64,000 nucleotides of DNA from Diphasiastrum complanatum (Eukaryota; Streptophyta; Lycopodiopsida; Lycopodiales; Lycopodiaceae), in the NCBI GenBank assembly GCA_029204225.1, contig CM055092.1, positions 69,527,252 to 69,591,251 on the forward strand, written 5' to 3'. Shown here piece after piece: positions 1 to 9,325 of this stretch. Position 1 is the stretch's first letter. Each line of letters starts with the position of its first letter. Below the pieces are notes generated by a model. That model searched no databases. It saw nothing but the letters and a program-made list of their open reading frames with translations, and was not told the DNA's origin. The position numbers and the translations under genes were made by a program.

Positions 1-1239
1 CAAAGGCACCAGTTCATGCCACTTGGCAGAGACCCTAAAACATAGGCATGTAATATAGCTTAGGATCGGGACACGTCATTCATGTCTTTATGAAATGTGG
101 TCAAGTGTTACTCATGTATTAGGCTGTGTCGCAATCAACATATGACCAAGTGTCCTTTGACCTGGTCACTCCTACATTCAGAAAGTTAGTCCGGTAGACT
201 GTAAATGAGACTCTACACTCCTATGCCAAATATAAGCACGTCACCAATCCATTTACAAAATCACCACGAGCCCTGCAGGCACTGTCATCTGTCGATATCT
301 GCCTGCTCTGTCTTGTGTAGGTGCATGTGGTCGTGGCATGACTCTAGGGCGTGCGTGTGCTCTCTCCCCAACACCTCCCATAGCCGCCATAGGAACTGCT
401 GCCTCTGCTGAACCTTGGCCACTATCCTCAATAGGCCCTCCCCCAACTGGCTCCCCTAATAGAAAAGCCTCTACCACCGCAAAACAAGCAACGCCATGTG
501 CGTGCACCTGAACCTGTAAAAAGTACAGTCTCTCCCTCCAAGAGATCCACCTCCGACCACACGCCACGTCCCACCACAAGCATGGCTATAGAAACCCTAA
601 AGATGCTATAAAAGAGGTCAAAAAATCAATGGAGGGTGGATAGGTGGAAAAAGGGAGCTAAAACAAACCTAGAGCCGCCTAAGATGTGGATCCATATGCC
701 AATGGATGCCTAAGACCTACCCTAAATCCCTGAGCCCTACCAAAACCTAGAAAAAAGACAATGCAAAATGCCCACATGCACACCAACCACATGGATGCTC
801 ATAGTGACCACCTATGCATAAAGAAGCTTGGGAACATGCAATCACTCTCTCCCTAGCAACCCTACGGCCAATTTTAGCAACAGGAATCACTCAAAATGAT
901 GCACTATAGCCTCCAAACAAAGCAAGGAAATAAAAAAGGTAAAAAAAAGCTCCTAGAAGTTGCTTTGCTTGCAAATCACCACGTAATCATTGTTACCCTC
1001 TTCTGAGTGCTACATTCACCTTGCAATCATCATGGCCTCCACATAGAGTGCTCACACTACCCATTCTTGGCCACCTATTCCTCTCTCCACAATGTTTTTG
1101 CCTTACTAGTGCGCTAAAAATGGGGCATCGGAACGCAAGGACTTATGCCTAGGGCACCATGAAATAATTGTAAAATCTTCTTTTGCAAGCCGTTCCTTTT
1201 CACCATCAAATCATCTTTGACGGGGAACTTAATAATCAA
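1..1239. other. Noncoding stretch, nothing recognised
   Basis: No frame shows a recognisable domain or plant-like exon structure. The longest open frame (253-579, minus, 108 codons) has biased composition and no motif I know. The stretch has ordinary intermediate base composition without long repeats. The low-coordinate end of the LINE remnant at 1240-1680 may reach into it. Confidence 0.6.
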
Positions 1240-1680
1240 TCTTTTTGCATGAGGTTTAACCGTCGATAAATCTCTTATCCACAAAGATTCTCACAAAGGT
1301 TATGAGAGACTTCAACCCCCACATATTTGTAATATTGTGTCATTTCAATTCTGATGTCATCATAACGTAGGAAACAAGTACCTATTTTCTTGGATTGAAA
1401 AATCATTACATTAGTCTTGCTCAAGGTCACCGAAGGACCCAATGATTCACAAAAGGTTCACAATGCGTCAAGATATTGTTGTAGGCTGCATGAAGTATTG
1501 GCTAAAAGAACCACATCATCCCATATAACAAAAGCTTCATAACGCAATGTAGACTTTAATATCGCACCAATATTAAATGCATCCAAATGACTCAAAAGGA
1601 ATACTTCCTTATATTATAGCTTGAAATAATATCTAGGAGTAGGAGATGTTCTTTTTAGTTAACCTGAAGAAATTGTAGAA
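1240..1680 (-). pseudogene. LINE (non-LTR) reverse transcriptase remnant
   Basis: Read on the minus strand, one frame broken by several stops contains the palm of a LINE-type reverse transcriptase. It has a SPTPRYYF segment (degenerate form of the usual SPTLFGL), then WDDVVLLA at the catalytic box (usual form ADDVVLL), then LSKTNVMIF and YYKYVGVEV, which match the conserved KTKVMVF and YKYLGV blocks in order and spacing. The first residue of the catalytic box is W instead of A, and stops lie between the blocks, so the fragment is dead. No endonuclease domain, poly(A) tail or target duplication was found. The family call rests on motif order, not on a search. Confidence 0.7.
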
Positions 1681-1940
1681 TATCCTCAACCGCAATCAAT
1701 GCCCTTTGTTGATCTTTTAACCACTGACAAAGCTTTTCCTGAAAACAACAATTTTCTATCTTATAAAGATCAATGTTTTTGCAACAATCCATGAAATGAA
1801 ATCTGAAATTTTTTTCTGCTCAAAATTGTCATGTTCTTATACACACTATCCACAACATCATTATCTTAAGTCCTAACTGTTGTCGATAAACCTAATATTT
1901 TGCAATTCAAATTTCATCCACTCAAAATTGTCATCTTTAA
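1681..1940. other. AT-rich stretch, possible LINE continuation
   Basis: This could be the upstream part of the same LINE, but I see no convincing conserved block on the minus strand here, and no other feature. Confidence 0.4.
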
Positions 1941-2079
1941 CCCCGGACGCACCCCTGGTCCATTTTTTTTTTTTTAATTTTTTTAAGTTAATTTTTTATT
2001 TTTAAATTTAAAAAAAAAAAAACGGACGCGTCCGGGGACGCGGACACACCCCTGGCGCGTTCGCGTCCGGGGCTTCTTT

Positions 2080-2081
<2 letters not shown>
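1941..2081 (+). repeat. Family-1 subterminal block (GGACGCG arrays) ending at (TA)n
   Basis: GC-rich words of the GGACGCG/CGCGTCC type lie on either side of an A/T homopolymer core, and the block ends GGGGCTTCTTTAGATAT at the TA microsatellite. The end sequence is the one seen at the 3' side of family-1 mini-elements near 40 kb (GCTTCCTTAGATAT). Its outer end is not clear, so it is probably a truncated mini-element. Confidence 0.6.

Positions 2082-2133
<52 letters not shown>
2082..2133. repeat. (TA)n microsatellite
   Basis: A 52-bp perfect alternating AT run. Both flanks are family-1 ends of the same type, in inverted orientation (CTTCTTTAGATAT on the left, ATATCTAAGAAG on the right). Confidence 0.95.
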
Positions 2134-2135
<2 letters not shown>

Positions 2136-2470
2136 AAGAAGCGGATGGCGGACGCGGACGCGCCAGGGGTGCGCCCGCATCCAGACGCGTCCAATTTTTT
2201 TTTTTTTATTATAGATTTTTTTTTTAAAAAAAATTTATAAAAAATCATAAAAAAAATTTCGTCCGGACCTCCGGACGCCTCTGTTTTTTTTTTCTCAAAA
2301 AAAAATTTAAAAAAAAACAAAAAATAAAAATAGACGCGTTCGAGGTCTGGACGCCGGACACGGGCAACGGAAAAATTTAAATTTTTTTCTGGACGCGTCC
2401 AGGGCCCAGAATGCGTCCGGGCCCAGAACGCGTTTTTTAATTCAAAAAAAAAAAAAAGGGCGTGCAGGCA
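2134..2470 (+). repeat. Family-1 subterminal block at the 5' side of copy A
   Basis: The block begins ATCTAAGAAGCGG and carries many GGACGCG, ACGCGTCC and CGTCCGG words separated by poly(A)/poly(T). Its inner part resembles the 5' terminal blocks of copies B (38960-39106) and E (23598-23815). The outermost end is of the 3' type, unlike B and E, so the true 5' end of copy A may have been replaced by a mini-element. Confidence 0.6.
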
Positions 2471-2492
2471 GCGGAACAGTCCGCAGAAGCCC

Positions 2493-2589
<97 letters not shown>

Positions 2590-2867
2590 GGGTTATGGTG
2601 TGTGTGTGTGTGTGTGATGATTTAAATGTGTGTGTGTGTGTGTGTGTGTGGGTTAATTGATTTGTGTATGCACAGATGTGTGGTATTTTGTGTGTGTGTG
2701 AGAGAGAGAGAGAGGAAGAGACAGAGAGAGGATTTGTGTGTGTGTGCGCGCGTGTACGAGACATGGTGTGTGTGTGAGTTTAGGGTCTGCGTGCTTGGGT
2801 TTGGGGTTTAGGAGAAGAGAGAGAGAGATATATATTAGATTTGCGTGCTTGTGTGTGTGTGTGTGTG
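2471..2867 (+). promoter_or_regulatory. GA/GT-rich leader of family-1 transposase copy A, left part
   Basis: A GA tract (2494-2586) and several GT tracts alternate with unique words such as GGTTTGGGGTTTAGG. The same order of words is present in reverse orientation upstream of copy B (38527-38940), which shows that this is the leader of the transposase gene. It is split by the R1 insertion and continues at 9268. A TTTAGGG-like telomeric word lies inside it in both copies. A promoter role is inferred from position only. Confidence 0.6.
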
Positions 2868-3225
2868 TGTTACGAGCTCGTAACCAGTGCCGAACCCTAG
2901 AGAACACAGATAGGTCAGATACCACAGTCAGGGTCGTGTCCAGCGTACATGACCAACAGGGCAAGACAGTGTGAGTAGTGTGCCCCAGCACGGTCCATAG
3001 CCATGGCGGGCCTAACACAGCCTAGGGACCCTGTCAGCAGGATAGGGCCCCCAGTTGGGTCCCGACGTGCAGTCGGCCACGTCAGTGCCACGTGGCCGAC
3101 ACTTGGCAGTAGCATGCTACCAGTCCTCACACTGGGCTAGGAGGGGCTTACTCTATATCAGGGAGTAGGCAAGGTTGGGTGGATCAGTTAGTGTTTGCCC
3201 TACTGTGGTGTTAGGATCTATTACA
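2868..3225 (+). repeat. R1 5' LTR
   Basis: A 358-bp direct repeat of 8910-9267, starting TG and ending CA. A CTCTATATCA stretch (3151-3160) about 70 bp from the 3' end is a possible TATA box for the element's transcript; this is inferred from sequence only. Confidence 0.95.
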
Positions 3226-3226
3226 C

Positions 3227-3240
3227 TGGTATCAGAGCCA
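3227..3240 (+). other. R1 primer binding site (tRNA-Met-i type)
   Basis: TGGTATCAGAGCCA begins two bases after the 5' LTR. TGGTATCAGAGC is the usual complement to the 3' end of plant initiator Met tRNA in LTR retrotransposons. Confidence 0.93.
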
Positions 3241-4119
3241 TCTCCATCCTAGGGAGTTCAGGACAGCAGTAGAGAAAGCTATCAGAAGATAGGAAAGATT
3301 TCTCAGATTCTCAAAAAGAATAGAGGAGGAAAATCGCTGTAGGATCAGCTTTCTAATCCTCCAATTTGCTGGATTTCTCAGTAGTTTGGAAGCATATCTT
3401 TTACAATAGCTTCAGCGCTGAAAAATCAGTTTCCCTCTCTGATTTTCGAGTGTAGATCACTATGATCTGAGCGGAAATTCAAGAGGAAGGGAAGAGCAGG
3501 TCCATCGCTGTATAGTCAGCCCTCAAATCTGAGTTTCGTATGAAGTTTTGAGTAGATTAGAAGGAGTTCTGATCTGAAATATTGTAGCAGGGCCAGCGCT
3601 GGACAGTAGGGTAGAAATCTCAGAATTTAACCCTGTTTTTCAGAAGTTTTTCAGGAGTCTGAGTTTCAGACTTGCTTGCTACAGACCAGCGACCTACAGG
3701 CTGAGAGTAAATCAGAGAATCAAGGTGATTTCAGAGCTGTAAATTGGACAAATCGGGCCAGACAGGTTGCTGACCAACCAGCGAGGGCAGGGACTTCAAA
3801 AAAACCGGAAGTTTACAAAAAGAAATCCGGAATTTTACTCGGTTTGTTGGAGCCCCACACCTCAAATCAGATCAGTCAGCTACTCAACTCAAGAACCGGG
3901 AAATTTGGCACCGTTTTGAAGCTTCAAACTGGCATTTTCCAGGACAGCAGGTCTGAAATCTTGGGGAAAAGAGCTGAAAGGGTTCCTCTTCATAATCTCT
4001 TTGGAAGTACAGTCCTCAGAAACAGCTAAGTCATCTTTCCTTTCCCTTGTACAGTTGTAAATTAGTCTTTTTGACTTTTTTCCTTCAGAAGTTAAGGTAG
4101 CTCTCTTTCAGTTTCGAAG
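3241..4119 (+). other. R1 untranslated leader
   Basis: About 880 bp lie between the primer site and the gag start. The leader contains a 117-codon open frame (3676-4029) with no recognisable domain, which I do not call a gene. The self-complementary octamer CAGCGCTG occurs at 3413-3420 and 3594-3601, and looser versions occur nearby (ATCGCTGTA near 3330 and 3505). The same octamer recurs in the leader of R3. Confidence 0.7.
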
Positions 4120-6090
4120 ATGACCACTCCTCAGGGACCTGATCAACCCCAGGAGAGAGGCTTCGACGAACTTGAAACAGAAGCCTTGGCTTACAGAAAA
4201 GGGAAGGAACCCATGGAAGTAGAAGAACAGGAACAGTTCGCCGAAGAACTCGACGAACTGGTTACCAAGGAGCAGTTCCTCCAATTGGTAACAGAGGTGG
4301 ATGAACTGAAGCTGGCATTAGCCAATTTCAAGTCCAGTGTGGACGACTCGTTCGCTGAACTCAAAAACTTGATTTTGAGCTCCGCGAAAGGAAGCCTTCC
4401 CTCCACTTCTCAGTTATCCCCTTCTCCACTTCCATCAGTTTCGGGTGAGACTTTACGGTCTCACCCCAGTGTTTTTAAAGATTTAAACCCTCCTACTTTT
4501 AATGGGGAAGAGAAGGATAGAAATGCAGATATTCTACAAACCTTCCTCAGCAAATGGAAGAACATTCATGCTCTTAAACAGACCCCTGACCATTTGCAAG
4601 CAATTGAGGCCAGTCTTTCTTTAGGGCCTATGGCCTATAAGTGGTGGTTAAATCTCCAGGAGACTGGGCAGACTCCCCGGTCATGGAAAGCTTTTGAAGA
4701 AGCTTTCCTAAGAGAATTTCTACCAGAGAATGAACTTGATAGAGCCTGGGAAGCCTGGGAAAGAACAGTAATGGACAAGTCCCTCATCCAATATATCTCG
4801 CAGTATCGAGAGGCAATTTTAAAGATTAAAAATATGGATGACTATCAAAAAATCAGGGGATTTGTCCGTGGCCTCAAAGATGAATATAAAGTAGAGGTCC
4901 AGAGAAACTCGCCTACTACCCTTGAGCAAGCTCTCAGATATGCTCAAATCTATGATGATTCAGTGGGTAGGAAGAGAGCGAGACAGCAACCACTTTCTGA
5001 GCAGCTTCCTCAGAAAGACTTTCAATTTAAAAAGAAATTTTTAAAAAGAAAGAAAGAAGATAAATTTAAAGGTGAAGCTCCTCAGAAACGCCCTTCACAC
5101 ATACAGCCCTTAAAACCAGATGATTTTGAGAAAGCCAAACAAGAACGTTTGTGCTTTGTGTGTATGGGCAAGGGACACACAGTCAGACAGTGTCCCAAGG
5201 GGCCTTTCACTAAAAAAGATAAAAAACAAGTTCATCTTGTTCAGACTGTATGTTTCCCCAGTGACTCGGCAGCTTCCGAGATCAAAGTGTATCATGAAGA
5301 TCATGAACATTGTTGCCAGCTGACCTCTGCAATGCTAGCGAGACCCTTCAGCTTTGGGCCGCATGACCTAGTACGTATGCATGGGAAAGTTGGTAACCAG
5401 TCAGTAAGAGTCATGGTTGATGATGGGGCAACCCATAATTTCATCAACCACACCCTGGTTAAAAAGCTTAAACTACCAGAAGTACCTAGTCAGCATAGGT
5501 ACATAGTTTCATTAGCTAAGGGTGAAGATAAAAAAATATGGGAAACTATGGTAAGTAAGTTAAATCTTGGTATTCAGGGGTACCAAGATCAAATAAACTT
5601 TCAGATAATGCACCTGGATCGAACAGACATTGTTCTCGGGAGAGATTGGCTCTACAGTTTAGGACCTTCCCTCCACAGAAACTATCAGGAGAACACCCTC
5701 AGCTTTCAGTATAAAGGCCGAGAGATCCAGTTGCATGGGGAGCATGATGTTCCCAACAGCCCTATGGTCTGCAGTTCAGAGCTCTGTCAGCTAATCGGAG
5801 ACGAAGACCATCAGGTATTCTTATGTGACTTTCAGTTTATTCCTGAAGTTTCTATTTCCAGTTCTATTCAGCAGAAAATCAGTAAATTAGAAACTTTATT
5901 GTCTAAATTTAAAGATGTTTTTCCTGAAGATTTGCCACATGGTTTACCACCTAGCAGAGAGGTAGATCATGTAATAAACCTAGTACCAGGTACAGCACCT
6001 GTTTCTAAACCTCCGTATCGGGTCAGCCGAACAGAGGATGAAGAAATAACTAGGCAGTTAACAGACTATCTTGGGAAAGGCCAAATTTAG
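4120..6090 (+). CDS. R1 Gag, protease and start of reverse transcriptase
   Basis: A 656-codon frame starting at the first ATG after the leader. The first ~100 residues are acidic and probably coiled-coil. Residues ~110-300 match the retrotransposon Gag fold (FNGEEKDRNADILQTFLSKW, MAYKWWLNL). A CX2CX4HX4C zinc knuckle for nucleic-acid binding lies at residues ~345-358 (CFVCMGKGHTVRQC). The aspartic protease follows, with VDDGATHNFI at ~433-442; the catalytic Asp is probably D434, followed by Asp where Thr or Ser is usual, and the domain ends DIVLGRDWL. The last part is the approach to reverse transcriptase (EDLPHGLPPSREVDH). The frame ends at TAG 6088-6090, inside the first conserved block of the reverse transcriptase rather than at a gag-pol boundary; the same frame stays open from 6091 to 8898. 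Confidence 0.9.
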   Translation: MTTPQGPDQPQERGFDELETEALAYRKGKEPMEVEEQEQFAEELDELVTKEQFLQLVTEVDELKLALANFKSSVDDSFAELKNLILSSAKGSLPSTSQLSPSPLPSVSGETLRSHPSVFKDLNPPTFNGEEKDRNADILQTFLSKWKNIHALKQTPDHLQAIEASLSLGPMAYKWWLNLQETGQTPRSWKAFEEAFLREFLPENELDRAWEAWERTVMDKSLIQYISQYREAILKIKNMDDYQKIRGFVRGLKDEYKVEVQRNSPTTLEQALRYAQIYDDSVGRKRARQQPLSEQLPQKDFQFKKKFLKRKKEDKFKGEAPQKRPSHIQPLKPDDFEKAKQERLCFVCMGKGHTVRQCPKGPFTKKDKKQVHLVQTVCFPSDSAASEIKVYHEDHEHCCQLTSAMLARPFSFGPHDLVRMHGKVGNQSVRVMVDDGATHNFINHTLVKKLKLPEVPSQHRYIVSLAKGEDKKIWETMVSKLNLGIQGYQDQINFQIMHLDRTDIVLGRDWLYSLGPSLHRNYQENTLSFQYKGREIQLHGEHDVPNSPMVCSSELCQLIGDEDHQVFLCDFQFIPEVSISSSIQQKISKLETLLSKFKDVFPEDLPHGLPPSREVDHVINLVPGTAPVSKPPYRVSRTEDEEITRQLTDYLGKGQI

Positions 6091-6123
6091 ACCAGTAGTT
6101 CACCATGGGCCTCACCAGTCCTA

Positions 6124-8898
6124 TTGGTGAAAAAGAAAGAGGGGTCTATGCGTCTTTGCGTAGATTACAGAGCCCTCAATAAAGTCACAATTAAGAATAA
6201 ATACCCTATGCCTCGGGCAGACGAGTTGTTTGATCAACTCGACGGGGCTAAGTTTTTCAGTAAAATAGACCTTAGATCGGGATATCATCAAGTCCGTATA
6301 AAATCGGAAGATGTCTCGAAAACAGCTTTTAGGACTCGTCACGGTCATTATGAGTTTAAGGTGATGCCATTTGGGCTCACAAATGCTCCAGCTACCTTTA
6401 TGACCTTGATGAACAGTGTCCTCAGACCATACTTGGGTAAGTTTGTGGTCGTATTTTTAGATGACATCCTCGTCTACAGCAAAACGAGGAAGGAGCATCT
6501 AAAACACCTCAGAAAGGTGTTTCGACTGCTCAGAAAGCATAAGCTTTATGCTAAACAATCCAAGTGTGAATTCTTCGTTGAAGAAGTAGCATATTTGGGT
6601 CACATTATCTCTTCAGATGGGATTAAGATGGACCCAAATAAGGTTAAAGCCATACTCAGTTGGCTGAGACCTCAGAATATTTTGGAACTTCAAATCTTTC
6701 TTGGTCTCGCGGGATATTACAGACGATTTGTCAAGGAATATGCTCAGATAGCAGTCCCTATGACAAATCTTCTTAAGGGGAAGGGAAAGGAGTTCATTTG
6801 GGAGTCTGCACAACAGGAGAGCTTTGATGCTCTCAAAACAGCCTTAGCTACAGCACCAGTCTTAAAAGTCGTCGACCCCAATCAGCCATTTGTGGTCGAA
6901 ACAGATGCTAGCGACTTTGCAGTAGGCGCTGTGCTAACTCAGGGTGGACGACCAGTTGCGTTCGAGAGTAAAAAACTCGAGCCAGCTCAGACTAGGTACA
7001 GTGCCTATGAAAAGGAACTCTTTTCTATAGTCCATGCCCTTAAGACTTGGAGGCATTATTTGTATGGTGCCAACTTTGAGGTCCTGACAGACCATGAGAG
7101 TCTCAGATACCTTTGCAATCAACCTGAGCTTAGAGGTCGGAAAGCTCGTTGGGCAGAGTTGATGCAAGAGTTTGACATGTCTATCAGATATAGGCGTGGA
7201 AAATTCAATACAGTAGCAGATGCCCTTAGCAGAATGCCTATGATAAACGAGCTGAGTTTTACTCAGATTCGTAATGAGTTACTCGAGTCCTTGAGAGGGA
7301 AATGCCAGCATGATGCATTCTTCTCTATTATCTGGAACTCAGTCCAGAACAGACAGTTACAGACTCCAGAACCAGTTCCCGGGGCTGGTGCCAGTTCATC
7401 CAAGAATACGGCAGCTTCCGTTGAGGATGATGATGAGTCCGAGTATACGTCGTCAGATGACGTTGAGGATTCTGAGCCTGTATTACCCAAGCAAACCCCA
7501 GTGGTTGAGGGTCAGTTGACTCAAGGATTCAAATGGAAACAGTATTCCATTCAGGATGAGTACTTGCTCTATAGAGATAGAGTATGTGTCCCCAATTCAG
7601 AGGATTATAGGCAGCAGGTCCTATATGAATGTCATGACAATCCTAGCGCGGGACACCCAGGCATACAAAAGACCTATGAGCTTCTTCGTAGGCAATTTTT
7701 TTGGCCCAGTATGAAAAAGGACGTCCACCAGTATGTAACCAGTTGCCAGAAATGTCAAGTAAATAAAGCAGAGCGTTTAAAGGCAGGAGGGTTGTTGCAT
7801 CCCTTAGAAATACCAGCTGGTAAATGGGAGAGTATCTCCATGGATTTTATAGTAGGCCTGCCTAAAACCCAAAAGGGTAATGACGCTATATGGGTCACAG
7901 TTGACCGTCTGACCAAAATGGCTCATTTTATTCCGACCAAAACAACCGTTAGAGCTCCAGAGTTAGCGAGGTTGTTTGTAGACGGGCTATTTAAATTGTA
8001 CGGTCTACCTTCCGGCATAGTCAGCGACCGGGACAGTAAGTTTACTGGAAATTTTTGGAAGGCAGTATTCCATCATCTCCATACTAAACTTAATATGAGT
8101 ACCACTGACCATCCACAAACGGACGGTCAAACAGAAAGGGTAAATCAAGTGCTGGAGGATATGCTTCGTGCATACGTCAGCAAGAAGCAAACTAATTGGG
8201 AGGAGTATCTCTCGATATTAGAGTTTGCTTACAACAGTACCAAACATTCAGCTACGGGATACAGCCCATTTATGCTGATGTACGGTTTTCAGCCACGCTC
8301 ACCCACAGCTGTAGGGTTTAAACAAGAAAAAGTTGAAGCAGCCAGAAACTTTTTAGAAGACCTAAACCAGATGATAGAACATGCTAAGAGTAGCATTAGA
8401 CAATCCCAGGATCGAGCCAGGCATTATGCAGATCCACACAGACGGGATGTGCAGTTCTCCACTGGTGAGAAAGTCTACTTGAGAGTCCCAGTTGACTCTA
8501 AAACCCTCAAATCAGGAGTGTGTGCTAAGTTGTCTCCAAGGTATTGTGGTCCCTTTACCATCAGTAGGAGACTAGGCGAGGTCACCTATGAACTAGAACT
8601 CCCACACAGCAGTAAGGTTTTTCCAGTTTTTCATGTAAGTCAGTTACGAAAAGCCTTAACCAGATCAGATAATCTGGTAGGGGACAGTGTTCTAGTTCTC
8701 CCATTGGATCCTCAACAACCTCCACATGAACCAGAGGAAATTCTTGATAGTAGAGAGACGCAGACTCGTCATACTCTATACCGAGAATATCTGGTTAAGT
8801 GGAATGATCAGCCTGTTGAGAATGCCACTTGGGAAAGAGGCAGCGTCCTTCGCAAGATTTTTCCAGACTTTGTCTTAGAGGACCAAGACGGTTCTTAA
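6124..8898 (+). CDS. R1 Pol: reverse transcriptase, RNase H, integrase, chromodomain
   Basis: This is the same frame as the preceding ORF, open from 6091. Reverse transcriptase comes first ([10 protein letters not shown]; catalytic FLDD near residue 110). RNase H follows ([13 protein letters not shown] near 256; [22 protein letters not shown]). A low-complexity acidic linker separates it from integrase, whose HHCC zinc domain begins near residue 500 ([10 protein letters not shown], then [12 protein letters not shown]). The DDE core follows ([42 protein letters not shown]), then the GPY/F-type module ([10 protein letters not shown]). A chromodomain near 880-915 ([16 protein letters not shown]) presumably guides integration to particular histone marks, as known for chromoviruses. 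All catalytic boxes look intact. It could be expressed only by passing the stop at 6088-6090. Confidence 0.92.
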   Translation: MVKKKEGSMRLCVDYRALNKVTIKNKYPMPRADELFDQLDGAKFFSKIDLRSGYHQVRIKSEDVSKTAFRTRHGHYEFKVMPFGLTNAPATFMTLMNSVLRPYLGKFVVVFLDDILVYSKTRKEHLKHLRKVFRLLRKHKLYAKQSKCEFFVEEVAYLGHIISSDGIKMDPNKVKAILSWLRPQNILELQIFLGLAGYYRRFVKEYAQIAVPMTNLLKGKGKEFIWESAQQESFDALKTALATAPVLKVVDPNQPFVVETDASDFAVGAVLTQGGRPVAFESKKLEPAQTRYSAYEKELFSIVHALKTWRHYLYGANFEVLTDHESLRYLCNQPELRGRKARWAELMQEFDMSIRYRRGKFNTVADALSRMPMINELSFTQIRNELLESLRGKCQHDAFFSIIWNSVQNRQLQTPEPVPGAGASSSKNTAASVEDDDESEYTSSDDVEDSEPVLPKQTPVVEGQLTQGFKWKQYSIQDEYLLYRDRVCVPNSEDYRQQVLYECHDNPSAGHPGIQKTYELLRRQFFWPSMKKDVHQYVTSCQKCQVNKAERLKAGGLLHPLEIPAGKWESISMDFIVGLPKTQKGNDAIWVTVDRLTKMAHFIPTKTTVRAPELARLFVDGLFKLYGLPSGIVSDRDSKFTGNFWKAVFHHLHTKLNMSTTDHPQTDGQTERVNQVLEDMLRAYVSKKQTNWEEYLSILEFAYNSTKHSATGYSPFMLMYGFQPRSPTAVGFKQEKVEAARNFLEDLNQMIEHAKSSIRQSQDRARHYADPHRRDVQFSTGEKVYLRVPVDSKTLKSGVCAKLSPRYCGPFTISRRLGEVTYELELPHSSKVFPVFHVSQLRKALTRSDNLVGDSVLVLPLDPQQPPHEPEEILDSRETQTRHTLYREYLVKWNDQPVENATWERGSVLRKIFPDFVLEDQDGS

Positions 8899-8908
8899 GG
8901 GGGAGGGA
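8897..8908 (+). other. R1 polypurine tract
   Basis: AAGGGGGAGGGA lies immediately before the 3' LTR and overlaps the stop codon of Pol, as is usual for the plus-strand primer of LTR retrotransposons. Confidence 0.9.
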
Positions 8909-8909
8909 G

Positions 8910-9267
8910 TGTTACGAGCTCGTAACCAGTGCCGAACCCTAGAGAACACAGATAGGTCAGATACCACAGTCAGGGTCGTGTCCAGCGTACATGACCAACA
9001 GGGCAAGACAGTGTGAGTAGTGTGCCCCAGCACGGTCCATAGCCATGGCGGGCCTAACACAGCCTAGGGACCCTGTCAGCAGGATAGGGCCCCCAGTTGG
9101 GTCCCGACGTGCAGTCGGCCACGTCAGTGCCACGTGGCCGACACTTGGCAGTAGCATGCTACCAGTCCTCACACTGGGCTAGGAGGGGCTTACTCTATAT
9201 CAGGGAGTAGGCAAGGTTGGGTGGATCAGTTAGTGTTTGCCCTACTGTGGTGTTAGGATCTATTACA
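8910..9267 (+). repeat. R1 3' LTR
   Basis: A 358-bp copy of 2868-3225 with no difference found by eye. It is followed by GTGTG, the second copy of the target duplication. Confidence 0.95.

Positions 9268-9320
<53 letters not shown>
9268..9320 (+). promoter_or_regulatory. Leader of copy A transposase, right part: (GA)n up to the ATG
   Basis: The GT/GA leader interrupted at 2867 resumes here with GTGTGAGAGAG and runs as pure GA to the ATG at 9321. Copy B (38527-38560) and copy E (23816-23898) also have GA directly in front of the start codon, so the tract is a fixed part of the family-1 gene. GAGA motifs near plant start sites can be regulatory; here that is inference. Confidence 0.6.

Positions 9321-9325
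<5 letters not shown>

Larger units (their letters stand above)
2868..9267 (+). mobile_element. R1: young Ty3/gypsy chromovirus, near-complete
   Basis: A 6.4-kb element with two 358-bp LTRs (TGTTACGAG...TTACA), primer site, gag-pol frame with all expected domains including a C-terminal chromodomain, and polypurine tract. The LTRs showed no difference when compared by eye, which implies a recent insertion. It is flanked by GTGTG on both sides (2863-2867 and 9268-9272), the 5-bp duplication expected for Ty3/gypsy integrases, and it landed in the GT-rich leader of hAT-like copy A. The only visible lesion is one in-frame stop at 6088-6090. Chromodomain presence places it among chromoviruses; the clade within them is not resolved. 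Confidence 0.95.

Noticed and set aside
253-579. 108-codon open frame on the minus strand
   Set aside because: Biased composition, no known domain, no splice or promoter context; could arise by chance in GC-richer sequence.
2078-2764. 228-codon frame on the minus strand across TA, GA and GT tracts
   Set aside because: Translated microsatellites (poly-LS, poly-HT, poly-IY); explained by the leader and terminal repeats of copy A.
3676-4029. 117-codon frame in the R1 leader
   Set aside because: No domain, and R3 has no comparable frame in its leader.
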